Assembly: GCA_022360535.1 (NCBI GenBank)
Contig: JAKSCP010000139.1
Span: forward strand, 1 to 15,189
DNA length: 15,189 nt
Reading direction: 5' to 3'
Source: Pseudomonadales bacterium
Lineage (GTDB): Bacteria; Pseudomonadota; Gammaproteobacteria; Pseudomonadales; Pseudohongiellaceae
Both the position numbers and the translations under genes were made by a program. A model generated the notes under the pieces. The model saw nothing but the letters and a program-made list of their open reading frames with translations. It did not search any database and was not told the DNA's origin. Shown here in pieces: positions 1 through 6,801 of this stretch; the first letter of the stretch is position 1, and the number at the start of each line of letters is the position of its first letter.

Positions 1-278
1 ACTATCTGGAAACAGGCCTTGAACCAATTTCAACGCCACTTTCGATTCGCAGAAAGATAATCCAGGAACATTTAAAAAAATTGCACCGATTCTATGGCAA
101 AGTGAAGGGCGTATGGTACGCTCGTAAACACGTTGCCGGTTATGTCCGTGAATTGCCTGCCGCCAGAGAATTTCTTCAGAAATTCAATTCGGTGGATTTC
201 GGTGCAGAACAACAACAACTAATCCAAATCTACTTTGAAGATCTGATGATTCAAGGTGAGGGAGCAATCGCCGCATGA
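1..278 (+). CDS. dusB: tRNA-dihydrouridine synthase B, C-terminal part (5' end outside window)
   Basis: The reading frame is open from the first bases of the window to TGA at 276-278, so this is the tail of a gene that begins upstream. The residues read like the C-terminal helical tRNA-binding domain of DusB: a FYG..KGVWYARKH segment, then a GYVRELPAA stretch and a final EQQQLIQIYFEDL helix. DusB is a flavoenzyme that reduces a specific uridine in the tRNA D-loop to dihydrouridine. The catalytic TIM barrel lies outside the window and cannot be assessed. The stop codon overlaps the start of the next gene (ATGA at 275-278), the classic dusB-fis operon of gammaproteobacteria, which implies co-transcription and probably translational coupling. 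The identification relies on the tail plus the neighbour, and the two agree well. Confidence 0.92.
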   Translation, partial: YLETGLEPISTPLSIRRKIIQEHLKKLHRFYGKVKGVWYARKHVAGYVRELPAAREFLQKFNSVDFGAEQQQLIQIYFEDLMIQGEGAIAA

Positions 279-604
279 ACAAGCTGGACGAATCTGCCAT
301 ATATTCAAACTATTCCTATACCGATCAACGCGACAGTTTTTCTCAACAGGCAAATCAAGCGACACAGACAACTCAAGAGAGCACTCTACGTTCCGAAGTT
401 GAAAAATCACTTCTACGGTATTTCCAGCATCTGGAAAATGAACCGGTAACTGATTTGCATCAAATGGTGATGTCCGAAGTTGAAGCACCCTTGTTAGAAG
501 CTGTAATGCGCTACACAGGCAACAATCAGAGCAAAGCATCGATCATGCTGGGTCTGAATCGCGGAACCTTGCGCACAAAATTAAAGAACTACGGGATGCT
601 ATAG
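275..604 (+). CDS. fis: DNA-binding nucleoid protein Fis
   Basis: A 109-residue protein, slightly longer than the 98 residues of E. coli Fis because of a longer, Ser/Gln/Thr-rich N-terminus. The core and C-terminus are nearly diagnostic: EVEAPLLEAVMRYTGNNQSKA followed by the helix-turn-helix recognition region LGLNRGTLRTKLKNYGML (about residues 92-109). Fis dimers bend DNA, stimulate rRNA and tRNA promoters in fast growth, and take part in site-specific recombination and nucleoid architecture. The ATG overlaps the dusB stop by four bases. A GAGGGAG purine run at 258-264 within dusB sits about 10 bases upstream as the likely ribosome binding site. Expression is probably driven from a promoter upstream of dusB, outside this window, as in other species. 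Confidence 0.97.
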   Translation: MNKLDESAIYSNYSYTDQRDSFSQQANQATQTTQESTLRSEVEKSLLRYFQHLENEPVTDLHQMVMSEVEAPLLEAVMRYTGNNQSKASIMLGLNRGTLRTKLKNYGML

Positions 605-630
605 CTAGCAGCATTCATCGCGAAGAACTT

Positions 631-2214
631 ATGAACTCAGGTAACTCTGTTGCCGTGCGTCGTGCGCTTATTAGCGTCTCCGACAAGACCGGTATAGCGG
701 CATTTGCCCAGGCATTGCGCCAACTCAACATCGAAATTCTCTCCACCGGCGGTACCTACAAGCTACTCACCAGCGAAGGCATACCCGCTATAGAAATCTC
801 CGACTACACCGGCTTTCCCGAGATGATGGATGGTCGGGTAAAAACCCTCCACCCCAGGGTACACGGCGGCATTCTGGCCAGACGGGATCGCGATCAGGAG
901 GTCATGGAACAGCACGATATCCCCCCAATCGACCTGGTCGTGGTAAACCTCTACCCCTTCGAAGCGACGGTGGCCAACCCCGACTGCGACCTGCCTACGG
1001 CAATCGAGAATATCGATATTGGTGGACCGACCATGCTACGGGCAGCAGCGAAGAACAATCAATTCGTCGCCGTTGTGGTGAATCCCTCAGATTACGACGG
1101 GGTGCTTGAACAATTGCAGGCAAATGACTGTTGTCTCGATCAGGAAACTCGCTTCAATCTGGCAGTAAAGACCTTCGAGCACACAGCTAACTATGACGGC
1201 GCCATCGCCAACTATCTAGGCGCACGTTTGGATGCAGGCGACGAACCCGCCGAGTTCTCACGCACCTTCAATACCCAATTCATCAAAAGTCAGGACATGC
1301 GCTACGGCGAGAATCCGCACCAGAAAGCAGCTTTCTATACCGAAAAAGAACCTGAAGAGGCGAGCATCAGCACGGCGGTACAACACCAAGGCAAAGAACT
1401 GTCCTATAACAATATTGCCGACACCGATGCGGCACTGGAATGCGTCAAGTGTTTCGACGAGCCTGCCTGTGTCATTGTTAAACACGCTAACCCCTGCGGC
1501 GTTGCCATCGCTGACGACATTAAAAGTGCTTACGAATTAGCCTTCCAGACAGACCCGACCTCAGCGTTTGGCGGCATACTCGCCTTTAACCGGGAATTGG
1601 ATGCAGCCACAGCGAAAAGCATTGTGGAGAAACAGTTTTCCGAAGTGATCATCGCGCCAACGGTCTCCGACGAAGCGCTGACGGTCACGGCGGAAAAGAA
1701 AAATGTTCGCGTCTTGAGTTGCGGTCAATGGGACGATAATCGCCAAGCCGCGCTGGACTACAAAAGAGTCAACGGCGGGCTGTTGGTGCAGGATCGGGAC
1801 ATTCATGAAATTGCCGAGTCCGATCTGAAGATCGTCAGCAAGCGACAGCCTTCGGCAGATGAGCTGCGTGATCTGATGTTTGCCTGGAATGTGTGCCAAT
1901 ACGTCAAATCCAACGCCATTATCTATTGCAAGAATAACCAGACTATTGGCATAGGAGCCGGCCAGATGAGCCGGGTCTATAGCGCCAAGATCGCTGGTAT
2001 TAAAGCAGCAGATGAAAATTTGGAAGTGAAAGGCTCCGTCATGGCGTCCGATGCGTTCTTTCCCTTCCGAGATGGCATCGATGCCGCTGCAGAAGCAGGT
2101 ATCACTGCGGTGATTCAACCTGGAGGCAGTATGCGCGATGAAGAAGTCATCGCAGCCGCTGATGATGCCGGTATGGCCATGGTGTTCACCGGCATTCGCC
2201 ACTTCAGACACTAA
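631..2214 (+). CDS. purH: Bifunctional AICAR formyltransferase / IMP cyclohydrolase
   Basis: This 527-residue protein has the normal full length for PurH, which does the last two steps of purine synthesis in the cytosol: AICAR plus 10-formyl-THF to FAICAR, then ring closure to IMP. The N-terminal cyclohydrolase domain (about residues 1-150, methylglyoxal-synthase-like fold) opens with RRALISVSDKTGI and holds GRVKTLHPRVHGG. The transformylase domain follows, with MRYGENPHQKAAFY, the catalytic KHANPCG motif (K284-H285), SAFGGILAFN, and a C-terminal block running from DAFFPFRDGID through QPGGSMRDEEVI to FTGIRHFRH. The ATG at 631 fits the usual short N-terminus; only a weak GAAGAA is seen before it. 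It is 26 bases after fis and probably shares its transcript. The 221-residue antisense frame inside it is a coding shadow. Confidence 0.99.
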   Translation: MNSGNSVAVRRALISVSDKTGIAAFAQALRQLNIEILSTGGTYKLLTSEGIPAIEISDYTGFPEMMDGRVKTLHPRVHGGILARRDRDQEVMEQHDIPPIDLVVVNLYPFEATVANPDCDLPTAIENIDIGGPTMLRAAAKNNQFVAVVVNPSDYDGVLEQLQANDCCLDQETRFNLAVKTFEHTANYDGAIANYLGARLDAGDEPAEFSRTFNTQFIKSQDMRYGENPHQKAAFYTEKEPEEASISTAVQHQGKELSYNNIADTDAALECVKCFDEPACVIVKHANPCGVAIADDIKSAYELAFQTDPTSAFGGILAFNRELDAATAKSIVEKQFSEVIIAPTVSDEALTVTAEKKNVRVLSCGQWDDNRQAALDYKRVNGGLLVQDRDIHEIAESDLKIVSKRQPSADELRDLMFAWNVCQYVKSNAIIYCKNNQTIGIGAGQMSRVYSAKIAGIKAADENLEVKGSVMASDAFFPFRDGIDAAAEAGITAVIQPGGSMRDEEVIAAADDAGMAMVFTGIRHFRH

Positions 2215-2318
2215 GGCCCAGTGCATTAAACCTCCAAAATGGTCTATTTGTCCGGGCTCTTCGTTGTTGGCTTTCTCGGATTATCACCTACTGTGTGCAG
2301 GCTCAAATCCTGGAGCGA

Positions 2319-2365
2319 CCGCCATGGATGGCGGAAGTGCAGAAAATGCAGGAGCAATTTTCTGC
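2319..2365. repeat. Double palindrome in the purH-purD gap (possible dispersed intergenic repeat)
   Basis: The 248 bases between purH and purD hold two adjacent palindromes. The first, 2319-2334, is CCGCCAT-GG-ATGGCGG. The second, 2339-2365, has perfect 9-bp arms GCAGAAAAT and ATTTTCTGC around a 9-base loop. Two stem-loops four bases apart next to a GAGCGACC flank look like the multi-hairpin intergenic repeats I remember from other marine gammaproteobacterial genomes, but I cannot count copies here. Neither stem is followed by a T-run on the plus strand, so a classical intrinsic terminator is unlikely. The 75-residue frame through it (2239-2466) reads as repeat-derived and is not called. The rest of the gap shows no clear promoter or PurR-type operator. 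Confidence 0.55.
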
Positions 2366-2462
2366 CCCGACGCGGCGATCCCGACCAACTATCCTCATTT
2401 TTCATGAGACTGCTAATATCGGGATACTTTTCGAATCACTTATTCAAAACAATTGAAGTCTT

Positions 2463-3749
2463 ATGAAAATTTTAATTATTGGCAGCGGCGGCCGCGAACA
2501 TGCATTAGCCTGGCGCTGCGCTCAGTCCGAGACTGTTGAAAAAGTCTACGTTGCTCCTGGTAATGCCGGAACCGCAACAGAGTCAGGCCTGGAGAACGTG
2601 GCCATTGATGTCATGGACTTCCCTGCCCTGGCTGAATTTGCTGCGAGCAACGCCATTGCTCTCACTATCGTAGGTCCGGAAGCGCCTTTGGTGGATGGCA
2701 TCGTGGACTATTTCCAGGAACGCAACCTGGCGTGTTTTGGCCCCAGCAAAGGTGCTGCCCAGCTGGAAGGATCAAAAGCCTTCACCAAAGACTTTCTCGC
2801 CCGCCATAAAATCCCAACCGCCGCCTATCAAACATTTACCGATACCGAATCTGCGATCAGCTACATTAAGGAAAATGGCGCACCCATCGTGGTGAAAGCC
2901 GATGGTTTGGCTGCAGGTAAGGGGGTGATAGTTGCCCAGAGTGAAGACGAAGCCATCGCCGCTGTCGAGGACATGTTGGCAGGCAATAAATTTGGCGATG
3001 CGGGACACCGGGTTGTCATCGAAGGTTTTCTGTCTGGCGAAGAAGCCAGCTTTATTGCCATGGTAGACGGAGAAAACGTCCTGCCAATGGCCACCTCTCA
3101 GGATCACAAGGCCCGTGACAATGGCGACCAAGGCCCTAACACTGGTGGTATGGGTGCTTATTCTCCGGCGCCTGTAGTGACTGACGAAGTCTACTCTCGC
3201 ATCATGGATCAGGTGATCCTGCCAACTGTGAGAGGCATGGCCACTGACGGCCATCCATACACCGGGTTTCTCTATGCTGGTTTGATGATTTCAGAACAGG
3301 GTGAGCCCAGCGTGGTGGAATTCAATTGCCGCTTCGGCGATCCGGAAGCGCAACCAGTCATGCTTAGACTGCAATCGGACCTCCCTGCTCTCTGCCAGGC
3401 AGCTCTCGACAAATCCCTCGATCAGCAGTCTGCGCAATGGGACCCACGTCCCGCTGTTGGTGTGGTGCTGGCTGCTGGCGGTTATCCGGAATCCTATGCA
3501 AAGGGAAAGGTAATAGAGGGCTTGGATCAGCTCTCGGGCGCAGACTCGAAAGTATTCCATGCCGGGACCAAACTGGATGGCGATAAGGTCGTCACCAATG
3601 GCGGCCGGGTGCTTTGCGCCACCGCATTAGGAAGTTCTGTCTCCGCCGCCCAGGCGGCAGCTTATGAACTGGTTAATTCCATTCATTGGGACAATGTGTA
3701 TTTCCGTACAGATATTGCCTACCGCGCCATTGCGCGGGAAAATGACTAA
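2463..3749 (+). CDS. purD: Phosphoribosylamine-glycine ligase (GAR synthetase)
   Basis: A 428-residue ATP-grasp ligase of normal family length. It joins phosphoribosylamine and glycine with ATP, the second step of purine synthesis. Visible motifs in order: N-terminal ILIIGSGGREHALAW (residues 3-17), VGPEAPLVDGI, FGPSKGAAQLEGSK, the ATP-grasp strand VVKADGLAAGKGVIVA (about 144-159), the GPNTGGMGAYSPAP loop that binds substrate, and the metal-binding EFNCRFGDPEAQ (about 287-298). The ATG at 2463 gives exactly the family N-terminus; the ribosome binding site is weak. It follows purH across the 248-base gap with the palindromes, so it may share the transcript or have its own promoter. Its TAA is directly abutted by the coq7 ATG. 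Confidence 0.99.
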   Translation: MKILIIGSGGREHALAWRCAQSETVEKVYVAPGNAGTATESGLENVAIDVMDFPALAEFAASNAIALTIVGPEAPLVDGIVDYFQERNLACFGPSKGAAQLEGSKAFTKDFLARHKIPTAAYQTFTDTESAISYIKENGAPIVVKADGLAAGKGVIVAQSEDEAIAAVEDMLAGNKFGDAGHRVVIEGFLSGEEASFIAMVDGENVLPMATSQDHKARDNGDQGPNTGGMGAYSPAPVVTDEVYSRIMDQVILPTVRGMATDGHPYTGFLYAGLMISEQGEPSVVEFNCRFGDPEAQPVMLRLQSDLPALCQAALDKSLDQQSAQWDPRPAVGVVLAAGGYPESYAKGKVIEGLDQLSGADSKVFHAGTKLDGDKVVTNGGRVLCATALGSSVSAAQAAAYELVNSIHWDNVYFRTDIAYRAIAREND

Positions 3750-4394
3750 ATGTCCCGCACACCACTGAATCTCATTGATCAGTGCCTGGTTCAATTCGAT
3801 CAGGCCTTACGCACCTGTGTGCCTGGCTCCAGTCACGCACAGCGAACCAGCCCTGCCGAGCCCATCGATGACTCCGAACTCACCGAATCAGAACGTAAAC
3901 ATGCGGCCGGCTTAATGCGCATAAATCACACTGGTGAAGTCTGCGCGCAAGCACTTTATGCAGGACAGGCCAGTACCGCCAAGCTGGGTGAAGTCCGAGA
4001 GTCGATGGAACAGGCGGCAGCAGAGGAAGTGGACCATCTCGCCTGGTGCGAATCGCGCCTGGCGGAATTGGACAGCCAACCCAGTATTCTCAACCCGTTT
4101 TTCTATAGCCTCTCTTTCGGCATGGGCGCCCTGGCTGGGCTGGCTGGTGATCGCTGGAGTCTGGGTTTCGTTGCGGAGACCGAACGTCAGGTGTGTGAGC
4201 ACCTGGAAGATCATTTACAGCAATTGCCGGAGCAGGATGATCGCAGCAAGGCAGTGTTGGAACAGATGATTGTCGACGAAAAGCAACACGGCGAAACGGC
4301 AAAAGCAGCTGGGGGAGCTGATCTACCTGTACCTCTGCGGCAGGCCATGACTGCCTTGTCCCAAGTGATGAAAAAAACAACCTACCGTCTATAA
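3750..4394 (+). CDS. coq7: 3-demethoxyubiquinol 3-hydroxylase (Coq7/UbiF-type di-iron)
   Basis: A 214-residue protein that carries out the penultimate hydroxylation of ubiquinone synthesis at the inner membrane face. All di-iron ligands of the Coq7 family can be placed: E63 in RINHTGE, E93 and H96 in EEVDH, E145 in AETERQV, and E177 and H180 in VDEKQH. A hydrophobic FFYSLSFGMGALAGLAG segment (about 117-133) is the membrane-associated helix. Pseudomonads use this enzyme where E. coli uses the flavoprotein UbiF. The ATG follows the purD TAA with no intervening base and in the same frame, so the two are very probably translationally coupled. Its 3' end overlaps the convergent methyltransferase gene by six bases (4389-4394). 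No separate Shine-Dalgarno sequence is seen; translation may depend on ribosomes finishing purD. Confidence 0.97.
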   Translation: MSRTPLNLIDQCLVQFDQALRTCVPGSSHAQRTSPAEPIDDSELTESERKHAAGLMRINHTGEVCAQALYAGQASTAKLGEVRESMEQAAAEEVDHLAWCESRLAELDSQPSILNPFFYSLSFGMGALAGLAGDRWSLGFVAETERQVCEHLEDHLQQLPEQDDRSKAVLEQMIVDEKQHGETAKAAGGADLPVPLRQAMTALSQVMKKTTYRL

Positions 4395-4973
4395 AGCATC
4401 CTGCTTTACCGCGTCATAGTAGTGGTTTTCTCCAGCGTCGCTGTACTCTCGCAACACGCTCATTCCATTCTCGGCGAGAATTTCTCGATACCGCTCTCCA
4501 CCTATCGCAATCGACTCTCTGCCAGTGAGAAGATCATCCCATTGGCAACGCTGTGTGGGCGAAGTAAACAGGAATCGCCCACCGGGTACGATTCGCGCCA
4601 ATACCCGATTAAGTGTCATGACTTGATCTTCCTCACTCAAAAGAAACATCAATCCCCAGGCCAGCACACCATCGAATTTCCTATGAAAGAAATCTGAGTC
4701 GACTACAGATTCACAAGCAACTTCCGCGTCAGGCAAGTTTTTGCCGTATTGCTGCAGCAGTGTTGGAGAAGCATCTATGGCATACACTTGCAGACCACGT
4801 TCCTGAAGCAGCAAGCCCAGTGGCAGTCCGTGCCCGCAACCTATATCCAGCACCGAATCCCCTTCATTGAAGTGATCGGCCCAGGCTTTTACTTCAGCGA
4901 CACCAACTTCTCTCCGCTCAGATTGCATAAAGAGAGAGGCAATATCTTCATAACTGGTATCTGCCGAAGACAT
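4389..4973 (-). CDS. Small class I SAM-dependent methyltransferase, substrate unknown
   Basis: A 194-residue Rossmann-fold methyltransferase. Motif I, VLDIGCGHGLPLG (about residues 40-52), binds SAM. An acidic residue at the end of strand 2 (VYAIDAS) should bind the ribose hydroxyls, and FDGVLAWGLMFLL followed by ARIVPGGRFLFTSP matches the motif IV and post-motif region. It is cytosolic, with no signal or membrane segment. Length and motifs fit the broad Methyltransf_11/25 group, and nothing identifies the substrate. It lies nine bases after the OsmC-family gene on the same strand, so the pair is probably one operon. I recall that in P. aeruginosa speD lies between coq7 and the OsmC-like gene; here this methyltransferase holds that place. 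SpeD is a SAM decarboxylase of a different fold, so this is a positional replacement, not an orthologue. Confidence 0.82.
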   Translation of the reverse strand: MSSADTSYEDIASLFMQSERREVGVAEVKAWADHFNEGDSVLDIGCGHGLPLGLLLQERGLQVYAIDASPTLLQQYGKNLPDAEVACESVVDSDFFHRKFDGVLAWGLMFLLSEEDQVMTLNRVLARIVPGGRFLFTSPTQRCQWDDLLTGRESIAIGGERYREILAENGMSVLREYSDAGENHYYDAVKQDAL

Positions 4974-4982
4974 GCTGACTGC

Positions 4983-5408
4983 TTAAACTATTTCGTAGTC
5001 GTGGGTAACTTTGACTCCGGCATTTTTGAGCATGATTGAAGCCGAACAATACTTGTCCGCTGAAAGCTCAATCGCTCTCTCGACTTGCTTCTCGCTCAAA
5101 TCATTGCCTGATATTTTAAAATGCAAATGAATGGACTCGAAGATAGCAGGAGTAGCATCTACACGTTTGGCTTCAATCTCCGCTTCACAACTAGTGATAT
5201 CCTGCCGCGCTTTCTTGAGAATAGTAACCACGTCATAGGAAGAACAGCTTCCGACGCTCAAAGCCATGAGCTCCATCGGGCGCATGCCGAGATTTCTGCC
5301 TCCACTTTCTGGGGCCCCGTCCAACACAATGCCATGGCCGGTGCCTGACTCACCAACGAACATGACATTTTCCACCCACTTAATTCGACCATTCATAGCA
5401 TTACTCAC
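4983..5408 (-). CDS. OsmC/Ohr-family protein (YhfA-like)
   Basis: A 141-residue single-domain protein of the OsmC superfamily. Two cysteines sit in the expected places: one in the helix MALSVGSCSSYDVV (about residue 54) and one in SADKYCSASIML (about residue 119). Family members with this pair act as thiol-dependent peroxidases on organic or fatty-acid hydroperoxides, but the YhfA subgroup, nearest in appearance, has no firmly assigned role. The open frame begins at GTG 5408; an ATG at 5396, four codons in, preceded by GTGAG, is an equally good start. The gene lies divergently to crp, as the OsmC-like gene does next to vfr in Pseudomonas and yhfA does near crp in E. coli. This conserved link hints at shared CRP control but does not prove it. 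Confidence 0.9.
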   Translation of the reverse strand: MSNAMNGRIKWVENVMFVGESGTGHGIVLDGAPESGGRNLGMRPMELMALSVGSCSSYDVVTILKKARQDITSCEAEIEAKRVDATPAIFESIHLHFKISGNDLSEKQVERAIELSADKYCSASIMLKNAGVKVTHDYEIV

Positions 5409-5435
5409 TACTTTCTACGATTTTCTCGTATCACG

Positions 5436-5463
5436 ACTATATTAATTTCGGCTCTCCAGTAAA
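5436..5463 (-). promoter_or_regulatory. Candidate sigma-70 promoter of the OsmC-methyltransferase operon
   Basis: Reading the minus strand, TTTACT (5458-5463) is followed after 16 bases by TATAGT (5436-5441). The -10 matches five of six consensus positions and the -35 four of six. Transcription would start near 5429, about 20 bases before the GTG. The match is modest and other AT-rich hexamers overlap it (ATTAAT), so this is only a suggestion. Confidence 0.3.
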
Positions 5464-5594
5464 GCTGGAAAGCGTTGCAACCGATACCTCTATACAGGGA
5501 TGCGGCAGGCTAAGGTAGCACATTCACACTCTCTGCAGGACAGGGAATTAGCAGGTTTCCGAGCAGTCTGAAACTCTGGCAATCCGCCATTTAG

Positions 5595-5610
5595 TGTGAC
5601 CCGCATCTCA
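5595..5610 (+). promoter_or_regulatory. CRP/Vfr binding site upstream of crp
   Basis: TGTGA-CCCGCA-TCTCA matches the CRP consensus TGTGA-N6-TCACA with one mismatch, and the contacted G, G and A positions of both half-sites are kept. The crp gene downstream keeps the recognition-helix residues R182, E183 and R187, so it should read this motif. The centre (5602.5) is about 41 bases before the start site predicted from the extended -10 at 5628-5636, the class II activator position. This suggests that CRP activates its own gene, as reported for vfr in Pseudomonas. A second TCACA at 5608-5612 gives an alternative N8 spacing, which CRP binds poorly. Confidence 0.6.
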
Positions 5611-5622
5611 CAATCAAGGTAA

Positions 5623-5656
5623 AAATGTGATATACATTTGCCAGAAAGTTAAGGAG
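5623..5656 (+). promoter_or_regulatory. Extended -10 element, overlapping palindrome and ribosome binding site of crp
   Basis: TGATATACA (5628-5636) fits an extended -10 (TGnTATAAT with two mismatches). It lies inside a perfect inverted repeat AAATGT-GATAT-ACATTT (5623-5639) that also contains a TGTGA half-site. No good -35 is seen, as is usual at class II CRP promoters. A strong Shine-Dalgarno AAGGAG (5651-5656) is eight bases before the ATG. The start site would be near 5643, giving a leader of about 22 bases. Confidence 0.45.
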
Positions 5657-5664
5657 CAACACCT

Positions 5665-6300
5665 ATGGCGCTCATGGCCATTACGCCTCACATCGAAGAT
5701 TTAGATAACTTCCTCTCCCATTGCCATCGGAAGCGTTACCCAAATCGTGCCACTATCATCTATGAAGGTGATCAGTGCGATACGCTGTACTACATCATTA
5801 AGGGTTCAGTTTCTGTAATTCTGGAAGATGATGATGGCAAGGAAGTAGTGATTGCCTATTTGAATCCCGGCGACTTCTTCGGCGAGATGGGCTTGTTTGA
5901 ACAAGCAGAAGAACGCAGCGCCTGGTGTCGTGCCCGAACCGCCTGTGAGATAGCGGAAATCAGCTATACCAATTTCAATACCTATATCCGTTCTCATCCG
6001 GAGATTGTTTTTACCATCGGCCAGCAAATGGCCCATCGTCTCCGCAACACCACCCGTAAAGTTGGCGACCTTGCCTTCTACGATGTAACAGGTCGAATCG
6101 CCCGCACGCTGATCGAACTCAGCAAAGAACCCGATGCTATGACTCATCCCGACGGCATGCAGATCAAGATCACCCGTCAGGAAATTGGACGTATCGTGAA
6201 TTGTTCGCGGGAGATGGCGGGAAGAGTGCTAAAAACCCTTGAAGAGCAGGATCTGATTTCTGTTTCGGGTAAGACTATTGTCGTGCACGGCACACGGTAA
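5665..6300 (+). CDS. crp: cAMP receptor protein / Vfr-type global regulator
   Basis: A 211-residue CRP, very close in sequence to Vfr of P. aeruginosa. The N-terminal cyclic-nucleotide-binding domain shows TIIYEGDQCDTLYYIIKGSV, the phosphate-binding cassette GDFFGEMGLF and the ERSAW residues that hold the cAMP phosphate. The dimer helix RNTTRKVGDLAFYDVTGRIA follows, then a C-terminal winged helix with ITRQEIGRIVNCSREMAGRV. R182, E183 and R187 match the base-contacting residues of E. coli CRP, so the target should be TGTGA-N6-TCACA. AAGGAG eight bases upstream supports ATG 5665; a second ATG at 5674 is possible and would remove only three residues. It is a monocistronic gene flanked by a divergent OsmC gene and a convergent dgkA. 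A consensus site in its own promoter suggests autoregulation. Confidence 0.97.
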   Translation: MALMAITPHIEDLDNFLSHCHRKRYPNRATIIYEGDQCDTLYYIIKGSVSVILEDDDGKEVVIAYLNPGDFFGEMGLFEQAEERSAWCRARTACEIAEISYTNFNTYIRSHPEIVFTIGQQMAHRLRNTTRKVGDLAFYDVTGRIARTLIELSKEPDAMTHPDGMQIKITRQEIGRIVNCSREMAGRVLKTLEEQDLISVSGKTIVVHGTR

Positions 6301-6363
6301 ACGAAATCTAAGTCACATCATCGGTACTTAAACTTTAGTTTTTGCCTTTCCACTAGACTGAAA

Positions 6364-6408
6364 GCTTCTTCGAAGCGAGGGTGCTCTGGGGCGACCACAG
6401 CGCACTCT
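6364..6408. terminator. Possible termination region between convergent crp and dgkA
   Basis: The 111 bases between the two convergent genes hold two stem-loops. One is GCTTC-TTC-GAAGC at 6364-6376. The other is a larger hairpin at 6378-6408 whose arms include GTGC/GCAC and CTG/CAG with one internal mismatch. On the minus strand the first stem is followed only by TTT, and on the plus strand the second has no T-run, so neither is a textbook intrinsic terminator. A shorter AAACT-TT-AGTTT element with a following T-run (6330-6343) might end the crp transcript. Position between two gene ends is the main support. Confidence 0.35.
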
Positions 6409-6411
6409 AAG

Positions 6412-6801
6412 TTACAGTAACAACATGGCCCAGGTAAAAATCACTAACGCCAGCGAAATGAACACCGCTGCTGAACCAATGTCTTTGGCTACCCGTGACA
6501 GTTCGTGGTAGTCCTTCCCTACTCGATCCACCACTGTTTCGATTCCGGTATTGAGTAGCTCCACTACGATTACAAACACGAGACAAGCAACCAGCAAAAC
6601 CTTCTCTACTGGTGTTTCACCCAGCCACAATCCCAGTGGTGCCATTACGATGAAAGCGCCAATTTCCATGCGCACCGCTTCTTCATTTTTAAAAGCTGCT
6701 TTGATACCGGCAGCAGAATAGCCAGTGGCTGCGATCAGCCGCGACAGCCCTTTCTTGGGAGGCGGGGGAGACAGGGTTTCAGGATCTTTGGTATCAGCCA
6801 T
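6412..6801 (-). CDS. dgkA: Diacylglycerol kinase (prokaryotic DgkA)
   Basis: A small inner-membrane lipid kinase that turns diacylglycerol into phosphatidic acid, recycling the by-product of periplasmic glucan and lipid modification. It matches E. coli DgkA closely: an amphipathic N-terminal ATGYSAAGIKAAFKNEEAVRMEIG, then three hydrophobic segments. Between them are the catalytic and ATP/Mg-binding residues in VVELLNTGIETVVDRVG and YHELSRVAKDIGSAAV. From the ATG at 6801 it is 129 residues, a little longer than the usual 120 or so because of a Pro-rich leader. An upstream TTG at 6810 has AGAGGA five bases before it and is a real alternative start. Either start overlaps the 3' end of trpC, so dgkA is the last gene of the trpGDC operon and is probably translationally coupled to it. 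Confidence 0.96.
   Translation of the reverse strand: MADTKDPETLSPPPPKKGLSRLIAATGYSAAGIKAAFKNEEAVRMEIGAFIVMAPLGLWLGETPVEKVLLVACLVFVIVVELLNTGIETVVDRVGKDYHELSRVAKDIGSAAVFISLALVIFTWAMLLL

Noticed and set aside
1561..2226. 221-residue frame antisense to purH
   Set aside because: PurH is a full-length conserved enzyme on the other strand; the antisense product shows no recognisable domain and follows codon-shadow composition.
2239..2466. 75-residue open frame between purH and purD
   Set aside because: It runs through both palindromes, has no ribosome binding site, gives a Cys/Arg-rich composition typical of repeat-derived frames, and would overlap the purD start.
5608..5612. TGTGA-N8-TCACA as the CRP site
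   Set aside because: The N8 spacing does not fit CRP; the N6 reading ending in TCTCA at 5606-5610 fits better, so that one is annotated.
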